In this document: positions 34,583-42,217 of the stretch, one piece after another | Numbering within the stretch: the stretch's first letter is position 1 | Layout: every line of letters starts with the position of its first letter | DNA from: PFJX01 sp031426735 | Lineage (GTDB): Bacteria > Pseudomonadota > Gammaproteobacteria > Burkholderiales > Thiobacillaceae | NCBI GenBank assembly: GCA_031426735.1 | Contig: JASJPK010000078.1 | Location: 36,917 to 100,916, forward strand | DNA length: 64,000 bases | Reading direction: 5' to 3' | Notes under the pieces: generated by a model | Seen by the model: the letters and a program-made list of their open reading frames with translations, nothing else | Told to the model about the DNA's origin: nothing | Database searches by the model: none | Position numbers and translations under genes: made by a program

Positions 34583-35587
34583 TCAGAGGTTGTAGATATC
34601 GGCCTTGTAGCCGCGAAGATTCTCGGGGTGGGAGAACCATTCCGCAGTTTCAGTCAGACCCCGTTTGAAACCCTCGCGACCGCCATATGCGGGTTGCCAG
34701 CCGAACAGGTCTTTGGCCTTAGCGTTGTCGGCCCATAGGCGCTCGACCTCGGATTTTTCCGGGCGCAGTCGCGCTTCGTCGGTAAGGATTTCAATTTCAG
34801 TGTTCATGGCCTCGGCGATGAGGCGAGCAGTCTCGCCAATGGTGATTTCAAAATTGCTGCCAAAGTTGACCACTTCGCCCAGACCCTGGTCTGAATTCAG
34901 GGCGGCGATGAATCCGGCCACAGTGTCCTTGACGAAGTTGAAGTCACGGGTGGGGGAAACCGCACCCAGCTTGATCTGGCGACGGCCGTTGGCGATCTGA
35001 GCGATGATGGTCGGGATTACAGCGCGTGCAGACTGGCGCGGACCATAGGTGTTGAATGGGCGGGCAATCACAACCGGTAAACCAAAGGCCGCATAAAAGG
35101 AATAGGCCAGTTGGTCGGCGGCGATCTTGGTGGCCGAATAGGGGGACTGACCCTGGAGCGGGTGCTCCTCGGTGATGGGAACGAAGCGCGCCGTGCCGTA
35201 TACCTCGCTGGTGGAAGTGTGGATTACTCGTTTCACGCCCAATTCCCGCGCCGCCTGGAGAACGTTCAGGGTGCCCTTGACGTTGGTATCCACGTAGGTA
35301 TCAGGAGAATGATAGGAATAGGGAATGGCGATGAGCGCAGCCAGGTGCAGCACGGCATCGCAACCCTTCATTGCTTCCTTCACGCCGTGGGGGTCGCGGA
35401 TATCTCCCGCAAATACATCCATATTTTCGCGAATATCCCGTGGTGCATGATCAAGCCAGCCCCAAGAGTTGAAGGAGTTATACAGAACAAATGGACGTAC
35501 CTTATAACCTTGGCGGACTAGTGCTTCGGTCAAATGAGAGCCAATAAAGCCGTCGGCACCGGTAACAAGTATTTTTTGATTTTTCAT
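34583..35587 (-). CDS. legB: NAD-dependent 4,6-dehydratase LegB
   Basis: The 334-residue extended SDR makes the 4-keto-6-deoxy sugar nucleotide, first step of the legionaminic route. It has GADGFIGSH (10-18), HTSTSEVYG around 123-131, the catalytic Y150-x3-K154 (YSATK) and the ARPFNTYGPRQ block. ATG 35587 is chosen because the frame upstream (to 35680) reads intergenic sequence. Directly precedes legC. In C. jejuni the same order legB-legC is found. Confidence 0.93.
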   Translation of the reverse strand: MKNQKILVTGADGFIGSHLTEALVRQGYKVRPFVLYNSFNSWGWLDHAPRDIRENMDVFAGDIRDPHGVKEAMKGCDAVLHLAALIAIPYSYHSPDTYVDTNVKGTLNVLQAARELGVKRVIHTSTSEVYGTARFVPITEEHPLQGQSPYSATKIAADQLAYSFYAAFGLPVVIARPFNTYGPRQSARAVIPTIIAQIANGRRQIKLGAVSPTRDFNFVKDTVAGFIAALNSDQGLGEVVNFGSNFEITIGETARLIAEAMNTEIEILTDEARLRPEKSEVERLWADNAKAKDLFGWQPAYGGREGFKRGLTETAEWFSHPENLRGYKADIYNL

Positions 35588-35659
35588 TGCTTCAGTCGGT
35601 TTTAACAGACGCGGTGAAATGCGTGAACGGAAAATATTGCAGAAACCTTGTGTAATTGA

Positions 35660-35920
35660 TGGTGCACACAACATCGGCAATCATGACCTTGAGCGCCAGA
35701 TGATTGTCCATGATGTCACCTACCACCAGTTCGCCCCGCCGGGAGCAGGATGGATATCCTGCTCCCGCATTTCCCTGAAGGCCGCAACCAAGACCAGATC
35801 GTCACGTGTACCGGTCGACAGATTATCCAGAACACGGATGGCGTGTTCGCCCTGCTGATTAAGTCTTTGAATGAGTGCCGTGCCAAGAAAGCCGCAGCCG
35901 CTAGTTATTAGCCAGTTCAT
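35660..35920 (-). pseudogene. Frameshifted, truncated NAD-dependent epimerase
   Basis: From ATG 35920 the frame reads the N-terminus of a UDP-glucose 4-epimerase-like protein (LITSGCGFLGTALIQRL, VLDNLSTGTRDDL). After PAPGG at about 35735 the natural continuation (ELVVGDIMDNHLALKVMI, then ADVV) moves to another frame and ends before any catalytic Tyr-Lys site. It is a dead fragment. The rest of the 514-base gap (35588-35659 and 35921-36101) holds nothing I can identify. Confidence 0.8.
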
Positions 35921-36101
35921 AAGTTGATTGCCTTTGAGATTTGGGGTCGATTGGATTCCATTGCGGGTAAAGCCACGGCATTCCTTTATTCAAAGGGGCG
36001 TGGTTCCCGCCATCAGGAGCGCGGCTATGGGGGCCATCGGCATCAACGCAACCGTTCACAAGCCTGGCAAAGCCAGTCTCTTACAACCACATTGCGGCTG
36101 A

Positions 36102-37085
36102 TCATGCTTGCAGCTCTTGTTGGAATCTCTGGTAGGCGTGAAGCAAACCCTCCCGCAGTCCAACTGTAGGCTGCCATCCAAGGGCGCGAAGGCGGCTGAC
36201 ATCCATCAGCTTTCTCGGCGTGCCGTCGGGTTTGGTGCTGTCGAAAGTGATTTCGCCGGTATAGCCGACGATGCCTTTTACAGTCTCGGCCAGTTCTTTA
36301 ATGGTGAGGTCCTCGCCGACGCCGATGTTGACCAGCGGCGGCATGAAGATGCCGGTCTTGGCTTCGTCGCTGCCCAGCAGCGTCTGGAATTGTGCGTCCG
36401 GCAGGTTCATCAGGTGAACGCAGGCGTCGGCCATGTCTTCGCTGTAGAGGAATTCGCGCTTCGGCGTGCCAGTACCCCAGACAGTGACGCTGGCGGCGTT
36501 GTTTTTTTTGGCTTCGTGAAACTTGCGGATCAGTGCGGGGATGACGTGACTGTTTTCCGGGTGGTAGTTGTCGCCGGGACCGTAAAGGTTGGTCGGCATC
36601 ACGGCCAGATACTTGGTGCCGTATTGGCGGTTGTAACTCCAGCACATTTCCACTCCGGCGATCTTGGCCAGGGCGTAGGGACGGTTGGTGGCTTCGAGCG
36701 GGCCGGTGAGGAGGTATTCCTCTTTCATCGGTTGCGGGCAGAGCTTGGGGTATATGCAACTTGAGCCGAGGAAGAGCAGACGTTCGACGTTGTTCTTGTA
36801 GGCGGCGTGGATGATGTTGGTCTGGATGGCGAGGTTGTCGCCGATGAATTCGGCGGGATATTCGTTGTTGGCGTGAATGCCGCCGACCTTGGCGGCGGCG
36901 AGAAAGACGTAGTCGGGCTTTTCTGTGGCAACGAAGGCTTCGACGGCAGCCTGGTTGGTCAGGTCGAGCTCGGCATGGGTGCGGGTGAGGAAGTTGCTGT
37001 AACCCTTGGCTTGCAGGTTGCGTACCAGGGCGGAGCCAACCAGGCCACGATGGCCGGCGATGTAGATTTTGTCGGTGGGATTCAT
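36102..37085 (-). CDS. fcl: GDP-L-fucose synthase
   Basis: The 327-residue epimerase-reductase converts GDP-4-keto-6-deoxy-D-mannose to GDP-L-fucose with NADPH. It has GHRGLVGSALVR (11-22), FLGSSCIYPKL (106-116), the catalytic YALAK, and NLYGPGDNYHPENSHVIPALIRK-type block in two halves. It pairs with gmd 258 bases away. The locus therefore can supply GDP-fucose, or GDP-D-rhamnose if a reductase were elsewhere. Confidence 0.96.
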   Translation of the reverse strand: MNPTDKIYIAGHRGLVGSALVRNLQAKGYSNFLTRTHAELDLTNQAAVEAFVATEKPDYVFLAAAKVGGIHANNEYPAEFIGDNLAIQTNIIHAAYKNNVERLLFLGSSCIYPKLCPQPMKEEYLLTGPLEATNRPYALAKIAGVEMCWSYNRQYGTKYLAVMPTNLYGPGDNYHPENSHVIPALIRKFHEAKKNNAASVTVWGTGTPKREFLYSEDMADACVHLMNLPDAQFQTLLGSDEAKTGIFMPPLVNIGVGEDLTIKELAETVKGIVGYTGEITFDSTKPDGTPRKLMDVSRLRALGWQPTVGLREGLLHAYQRFQQELQA

Positions 37086-37201
37086 TTCTTCTTTGCCTTC
37101 ATCGACAAATCGTCTTCATACGTAAATTGGTCGAAGACCTCGTGGATTGAGACATGCCAGGTTGTTTGGCACTTCCCCACGGGGTGAGTGGAGGCTCCAC
37201 T

Positions 37202-37263
37202 CGTAGGAGCGCCTTCCAAGGCGCGATCACTCCGGCCATCGCGCCTTGGAAGGCGCTCCTACG
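37202..37263. repeat. Complete TAGGAGC-family palindrome (REP-like)
   Basis: CGTAGGAGCGCCTTCCAAGG continues to CGCGAT (37202-37227) and is mirrored perfectly by the 25-26 bases ending 37263, with an 11-base loop. Arms are the same as those of the element at 59746-59811, so this is one dispersed family. It lies between gmd and fcl and might shape mRNA stability or termination between them. Confidence 0.9.
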
Positions 37264-37342
37264 ACAATCCACAACTGCTGATTTAAGGTGGAAATACATG
37301 CTGATCACAATTCCAAGGAAGCGGCAAATCTCTGGCATCACT

Positions 37343-38503
37343 TTACTCGTGATAATCCATGGCCTTGTAACCGTGTTTCTTGACCAGTTCGTCGCGCTCG
37401 GCGGCTTTCAGGTCTTCCCGCACCATTTCTGCGACGAGTTCATCGAAGGTGATTTTGGGTGTCCAACCGAGTTTGGCTTTGGCTTTGGCGGGGTCGCCGA
37501 GCAGGGTTTCGACTTCGGTCGGGCGGAAATAGCGCGGGTCCACGGCGACGATGCAACGACCCGTAGGAGCGGCGTCGTCGCCGAGATTTTCAGATGACGC
37601 GGATCGCGGCTTGGAAGCTGCTCCTACGGGTTCTAGGTAGCCTTTTTCTTCGACGCCCTGGCCTTCCCAGCGGATGTTCATGCCGAGTTCTTTGGCAGCG
37701 GCATTGACGAAGTCACGCACTGAGTACTGCACGCCAGTGGCGATGACGAAGTCTTCCGGTTTGTCCTGTTGCAACATCAGCCACTGCATTTCTACATAGT
37801 CTTTGGCATGACCCCAGTCGCGTTTGGCGTCCATGTTGCCCAGATACAGGCAGTCTTGCAGACCGAGCTTGATGCGGGCGAGGGCTCTCGTAATCTTGCG
37901 GGTCACGAAGGTTTCACCGCGGATCGGACTTTCGTGGTTGAACAGGATGCCGTTGCAGGCGTACATGCCATAGGCTTCGCGGTAGTTGACCGTGATCCAG
38001 TAGGCATAGAGCTTGGCGCAGGCGTAAGGACTGCGCGGATAGAACGGGGTGGTTTCCTTTTGGGGGGTTTCCTGCACCAAGCCGAACAGTTCGCTGGTAC
38101 TGGCTTGGTAGAAGCGAGTTTTCTTGTCCAGGCCGAGGATGCGGATGGCTTCGAGGATGCGCAGCGAACCCAACGCGTCGGAGTTGGCGGTGTACTCAGG
38201 TTCTTCGAAGCTGACTGCAACGTGGCTCTGCGCGGCGAGGTTGTAGATTTCGTCGGGCTGCACCTGCTGGATGATGCGGATCAGACTGGAGCTGTCGGTC
38301 AAATCGCCGTGGTGCAGGATGAACTTGCGTCCGGTTTCGTGCGGGTCCTGGTACAGGTGGTCGATACGATCGGTGTTGAACAGGGAGGTGCGGCGTTTGA
38401 TGCCATGCACTTCGTAACCTTTGTTCAGCAGGAATTCGGCGAGGTAGGCACCGTCCTGGCCGGTGACGCCGGTGATCAGCGCTATTTTGTTGTATTTATT
38501 CAT
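37343..38503 (-). CDS. gmd: GDP-mannose 4,6-dehydratase
   Basis: Makes GDP-4-keto-6-deoxy-D-mannose. The 386-residue product has GVTGQDGAYLAEF (12-24), YQASTSELFG (132-141), the catalytic Y160/K164 in SPYACAKL, and VDPRYFRPTEVETLLGDP (321-338). Residues about 291-316 are extra compared with the family and are encoded by a palindromic repeat (37560-37630) read through in frame. All catalytic blocks remain, so the enzyme may still work. No disruption of frame is seen. Confidence 0.96.
   Translation of the reverse strand: MNKYNKIALITGVTGQDGAYLAEFLLNKGYEVHGIKRRTSLFNTDRIDHLYQDPHETGRKFILHHGDLTDSSSLIRIIQQVQPDEIYNLAAQSHVAVSFEEPEYTANSDALGSLRILEAIRILGLDKKTRFYQASTSELFGLVQETPQKETTPFYPRSPYACAKLYAYWITVNYREAYGMYACNGILFNHESPIRGETFVTRKITRALARIKLGLQDCLYLGNMDAKRDWGHAKDYVEMQWLMLQQDKPEDFVIATGVQYSVRDFVNAAAKELGMNIRWEGQGVEEKGYLEPVGAASKPRSASSENLGDDAAPTGRCIVAVDPRYFRPTEVETLLGDPAKAKAKLGWTPKITFDELVAEMVREDLKAAERDELVKKHGYKAMDYHE
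37560..37630. repeat. TAGGAGC-family palindrome inside the gmd coding region
   Basis: CCCGTAGGAGC (37560-37570) is mirrored perfectly by GCTCCTACGGG (37620-37630). The minus-strand left arm reads GTAGGAGCAGCTTCCAAGCC then GCGAT, the same signature as the intergenic copies at 37202 and 59746. The 71-base element is translated as part of Gmd. Confidence 0.85.
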
Positions 38504-38564
38504 GATTTGTATTCAGACGGAATAGGGGTTGGTTTCAGCCGATTTGGGGCGACTGATTGAATTA

Positions 38565-38588
38565 GATTCCAGCTTTGCCTGGAATGAC
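38565..38588. repeat. Hairpin of the GATTCC...GGAATGAC repeat type
   Basis: GATTCCAGCTTTGCCTGGAA then TGAC folds on ATTCCAG/CTGGAAT. The sequence is the short form of the GTCATTCCGG...CCGGAATCCAG family seen inside the oxoprolinase gene. It lies in the 97-base space between the chain-length gene and gmd. Confidence 0.6.
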
Positions 38589-38600
38589 AAAAGGTAAGAC

Positions 38601-39770
38601 TCACAGCTTCAATATCCGCCCAAAGCCGGCGCGAACGGCTGCCAGCTTGGCGGTACTTTCGGGATCATGTTGGGTGTTTTGCAGCGCATTGCGAACAAAT
38701 ACGAACAACAGCAACACAAAGCCCGAGGCCAATGAAGCCAAGATGGCAATCTGCGCCTTCTTGGGTTTCGACTTGCGCTCCGGCGTCTCCGCCACATCCA
38801 CCACCTGGATGACGGTACCTTCGCGGGATTCGTCGATTTTGGCCAGTTCGTATTGTTTGGCCAGTTGTTCGAACAGCACTTCGTTGTACTTGAAGTCGCG
38901 GTAGCGGTTGATGTATTCGGCGTTGCCGCCGGTGGGGCGGTTGTGCTCGATCTTGCCAAGTTGCGCACGAAGTGCAGAAAGTTCCTGCTGGGCCTGGCGG
39001 AGGTCGGGGCTGTTTTCGGTCAGATAGCCGCGCATGCTGGCAAGCTGCACTTCCTTGGACACCACTTGTGCCTTGAGGGTGGCGATGCCTTCGCCGAGTG
39101 CTTCCGGGTTGAATTTCAGCACGTTCTCGCCGACGCCAACGCCCCCCAAGGCGATCTCGGCACGAACCAGATTTGCCTTGGCCTTGCTCAATTCGTTCTC
39201 AAAAAACTGCCGACGCTGCTGCGCCTCGGTGAGCGCAAGCCTCCCGTTCAGCGCAGACAACTCTTCTACATAGGCATTGGCCATCGCGGCGGCACGCTTG
39301 GGATCGTAGTCGTCCACTTCAATAGTGATCAGGCCATCCTTGCCAGCGCTGATTTTGGAATTGTTTGCCAGCGTGGTGCGAGCGTCCTCGCGGTAGTTGG
39401 CTTCATACACGTCCATCAGCTTGAAGCGATCGAGCATGCGGTCGGCCAGGCTTCGGCTCTTGATCAGCCCGACATACATGTCGGCCGGGTTTTTGATCCC
39501 GGCAGCTGCACCCGCCATACCCGCCAAAGCCCCCAGTTGCGCCAGGGCAGCGGCAGCCCCGCCCTGTTGCTGCTGCGGCGTCATGATACGGGTGGTGGCG
39601 GTGAAGGTGGGCGTGATCAAAAAAGACAAGCCCAAAGCGCCCAGTCCAACGATGAGCGGGCCAAAGATCAACAGGCGGGCGTTTTCAGCCAAGGTCTGGA
39701 GAAGATCCAGCAGACTGATTTCGTCCTCTTCTGGCGAATCCGTCACAACAGTCGTGTTGTTTTCGTTCAT
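38601..39770 (-). CDS. Polysaccharide chain-length determinant (Wzz-like)
   Basis: The 389-residue inner-membrane protein has transmembrane helices at about 31-52 and 345-364 enclosing a long periplasmic region rich in coiled coil, with the Wzz-typical N-terminal cytoplasmic SLLDLLQTL. A GGAAAALAQLGALAG stretch follows helix 1. It should set modal length of the polymer and dock with the SLBB export protein encoded just upstream. No kinase domain is fused, so it is of the Wzz/PCP-1 or PCP-3 type. Confidence 0.9.
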   Translation of the reverse strand: MNENNTTVVTDSPEEDEISLLDLLQTLAENARLLIFGPLIVGLGALGLSFLITPTFTATTRIMTPQQQQGGAAAALAQLGALAGMAGAAAGIKNPADMYVGLIKSRSLADRMLDRFKLMDVYEANYREDARTTLANNSKISAGKDGLITIEVDDYDPKRAAAMANAYVEELSALNGRLALTEAQQRRQFFENELSKAKANLVRAEIALGGVGVGENVLKFNPEALGEGIATLKAQVVSKEVQLASMRGYLTENSPDLRQAQQELSALRAQLGKIEHNRPTGGNAEYINRYRDFKYNEVLFEQLAKQYELAKIDESREGTVIQVVDVAETPERKSKPKKAQIAILASLASGFVLLLFVFVRNALQNTQHDPESTAKLAAVRAGFGRILKL

Positions 39771-39780
39771 GGTTCCGCCC

Positions 39781-42057
39781 TTACAAGCTATTCAAGGCGG
39801 CGACACCCAGACCTAGCTGATAGAGGATCTGCGTCCAGTCCTTCAGGCCGGTGACGAACTTGGTCCAGCCGGTTTCACGATCCAGCTTGGCGGGGACGAC
39901 AACGGTATCGCCCGGCATCAGCTCAATATCCTCAAAACTGCTCATCCGGAACAGACTGTTGTTGTCGCGTGCGGCCTTCACGCTGCCATCTGCGCGGAGG
40001 ACGAAGGCATTGTCAGGCTCGGCGCTCTCGCTTAGACCCGCGGTCTTCAGCACATCTCCCACGGTCCTGCCGGGGCGGTAGAGGATGGCATTTTCGTTGA
40101 ATACCTCGCCCACGGCGGCAACGAAACCCGGTCGGCCAGGAATAAAGATTGCATCACCGTCCTCCAACGGCAGAGCCGGTAAAGCAGTCAACACCAGTTC
40201 AGTTGCCGGCAGTTCCAAACTGACACGTCCGTTGCTCTTGAATGTTTTCATGCGAGCAAGCTGTTGCTGCTGCATTTGCTGCTGCCGCGCGATGATTTGG
40301 GCCTGCGCTTCTTTTTCCGTCTTGATATTGGCCAACTGTATGCTTGACTCGGCCTGTAGCTGTTCTTCCAGCTTGCGGATCACGCTATCGAGGTTTTTCT
40401 GCTGCTGTTTGCGTACCGATTCGCGCGTGAATTCGGTGCCATAAAGATAGGCATTGCGAGTCACCCCACCCAGGCGGGTGAGCAATTGCAGCAAGGTTTC
40501 TCCCGCCTCGATCTGATAGATCCCCGGCGTAGCGACTTCGCCCTCCACGCGCACCAGACGGGTTTGGCGATCCTGTGGTACACGCAGATCTTTCTGGGAG
40601 AGGATGGTGACGACATCTCCGGGTTCCAGTGCCAGGTTATGTTGAACATCACCCTTCAGCACAGCGCGCCCCAGATTGAACGGGATTAGCCGTGTGGTCA
40701 GGGTGGCGCGATCCAGGCGTTCAATCACGGCGTAGTCCCAGTTCACTTCATCCAGCAGGTTGCGCACGCCTCGCTCCACATCAGAGGAGTCGGCCATGTC
40801 TGATTTTTTGTCGAACAGTACCAGTAGGTTCTTGCGCTGATAGTAATCAGGGGTAATCAACGCTTCGCGGTCGGGTATCAGATCGCGAATTCTCATGCCG
40901 GCGGTGTAGGGATAACGCAGAGGATTCGCCACATTGCCGCGTAGGGTCACTGCGTTGGCAAACTGCGGGCTTATCTCGAACAAAGTCAGGATGTCGCCAT
41001 CGCGCAGCGGCAGTTTCAGCCCCTTGCTGTCGAGCACAAAGTCTTCCACCCGGCGGGCTTTGTCGGCGGACGGATCGATCCGCTCCAGCAAGGCCTTCCC
41101 GGGCTTAACAAGCACAGACAAGCCACCGCCCAAAGCTAGCACCTCGCCAACGCTGCTGGCGCCTTTCAGTTCATAGATTGCCGGTTGCTCGAATGCGCCC
41201 TGCACGGCCACGCGCGGGCCGACCGGAGGAATGACGATGACGTCGCCCGGTTGCAGTGGTACGTCGCCGCTGCGGTCACCGCGCGCAATGAAGTTGTAGA
41301 GATCCATTTCGCCGACGACACGGCCATCGCGTTTCAACTGGATATTCCGCATCGAGCCATTGCTGCTGGGACCGCCCACTTCGAACAGCGCATTGATCAA
41401 CGTGGAAAGGCTGGAAACGGTATAAGTACCCGGTTGATGCGCCTGGCCGACGACGTAGATCTGGATGCTGCGCAAGCGGCCCAGCGTGGCATTCAGGTTG
41501 AAATTGGTGAAGACCCGGCCAATCTTGCTGCGCAACACGGATTCCAGGTCGCCGGCACGCACGCCGGTGAGATTGATCACGCCAACTTTGGGCAGGTTGA
41601 TCTGGCCATGCCGATTGATCACCAGACTGAGTTCGGCATCGATGCCACCCCAGACCTGCAGACGGATTTCGTCGCCCGGCCCGAGAATGTAGTCGTTGGG
41701 AACCGGTGCCTGCGTGATGGGTGAATACCCCGATGGGGTGCTGAACAGTTGCTGGCCGTAAATGGGCAGCGCACGGCCGGTAGCCTGCTGCACAAAGCGC
41801 TGGAAATTGCTTTGTTGATCATTGGCGCGACCGCTTGCACGCGGAGCGGCATCGGCTTCCACCGCGGCAAGACCGGGCGACACCAGACCAGAGGCTGCTG
41901 CAGAGTCGAGGGAAAGACTGCTTTTGAGTCCGATTGTCGATGGAGCTGCAGTTGCGGCTGTGGCGCTCGGTGCCATGGGCATCTGACTGAATGCTGCAAG
42001 ACTTACTGCCCACAGGATCGGTGCCAGCAGGGCGCGTTGAAATTTATATCGCATCAT
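39781..42057 (-). CDS. Large SLBB-domain polysaccharide export protein (Wza-like)
   Basis: The roughly 758-residue exported protein has an N-terminal signal sequence (LLAPILWAVSLAAFSQ) but no lipobox cysteine. A poly-export domain follows (YILGPGDEIRLQVWGG, about 122-137), then several SLBB repeats (for example GDVIVIPPVGPRVAVQGAFE) and a Gln-rich coiled coil (about 565-620). The C-terminal part again has SLBB blocks ending with a hydrophobic segment. It is about twice the size of classic Wza and lacks its lipid anchor. ATG 42057 has GGA upstream and a second ATG follows directly. Confidence 0.88.
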   Translation of the reverse strand: MMRYKFQRALLAPILWAVSLAAFSQMPMAPSATAATAAPSTIGLKSSLSLDSAAASGLVSPGLAAVEADAAPRASGRANDQQSNFQRFVQQATGRALPIYGQQLFSTPSGYSPITQAPVPNDYILGPGDEIRLQVWGGIDAELSLVINRHGQINLPKVGVINLTGVRAGDLESVLRSKIGRVFTNFNLNATLGRLRSIQIYVVGQAHQPGTYTVSSLSTLINALFEVGGPSSNGSMRNIQLKRDGRVVGEMDLYNFIARGDRSGDVPLQPGDVIVIPPVGPRVAVQGAFEQPAIYELKGASSVGEVLALGGGLSVLVKPGKALLERIDPSADKARRVEDFVLDSKGLKLPLRDGDILTLFEISPQFANAVTLRGNVANPLRYPYTAGMRIRDLIPDREALITPDYYQRKNLLVLFDKKSDMADSSDVERGVRNLLDEVNWDYAVIERLDRATLTTRLIPFNLGRAVLKGDVQHNLALEPGDVVTILSQKDLRVPQDRQTRLVRVEGEVATPGIYQIEAGETLLQLLTRLGGVTRNAYLYGTEFTRESVRKQQQKNLDSVIRKLEEQLQAESSIQLANIKTEKEAQAQIIARQQQMQQQQLARMKTFKSNGRVSLELPATELVLTALPALPLEDGDAIFIPGRPGFVAAVGEVFNENAILYRPGRTVGDVLKTAGLSESAEPDNAFVLRADGSVKAARDNNSLFRMSSFEDIELMPGDTVVVPAKLDRETGWTKFVTGLKDWTQILYQLGLGVAALNSL

Positions 42058-42163
42058 TTTTCCGTACTTCGTCGTTGGTCGGACGTTAAACGCATTCAAT
42101 TTCTTCCTGCCGGAGAGCTACTCCGACATTCAGCTTGTCCTTGCCTAAATACAAATTTGATTT

Positions 42164-42186
42164 CGTAGGAGCGGGTTTGCCCACGA
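42164..42186. repeat. TAGGAGC-family half element
   Basis: CGTAGGAGCGGGTTTGCCCA then CGA is a single arm with a GGG/CCC mini-hairpin. It is probably the relic of another copy of the dispersed palindrome. It lies between the barrel gene and the SLBB gene start. Confidence 0.45.
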
Positions 42187-42217
42187 TATGCACAAAATCC
42201 AATTAATCAGCTTTTCA

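Noticed and set aside
35720..35920. The 66-codon epimerase-like frame as a working small gene
   Set aside because: It ends right after the Rossmann start and the continuation is in another frame, so it is a fossil.
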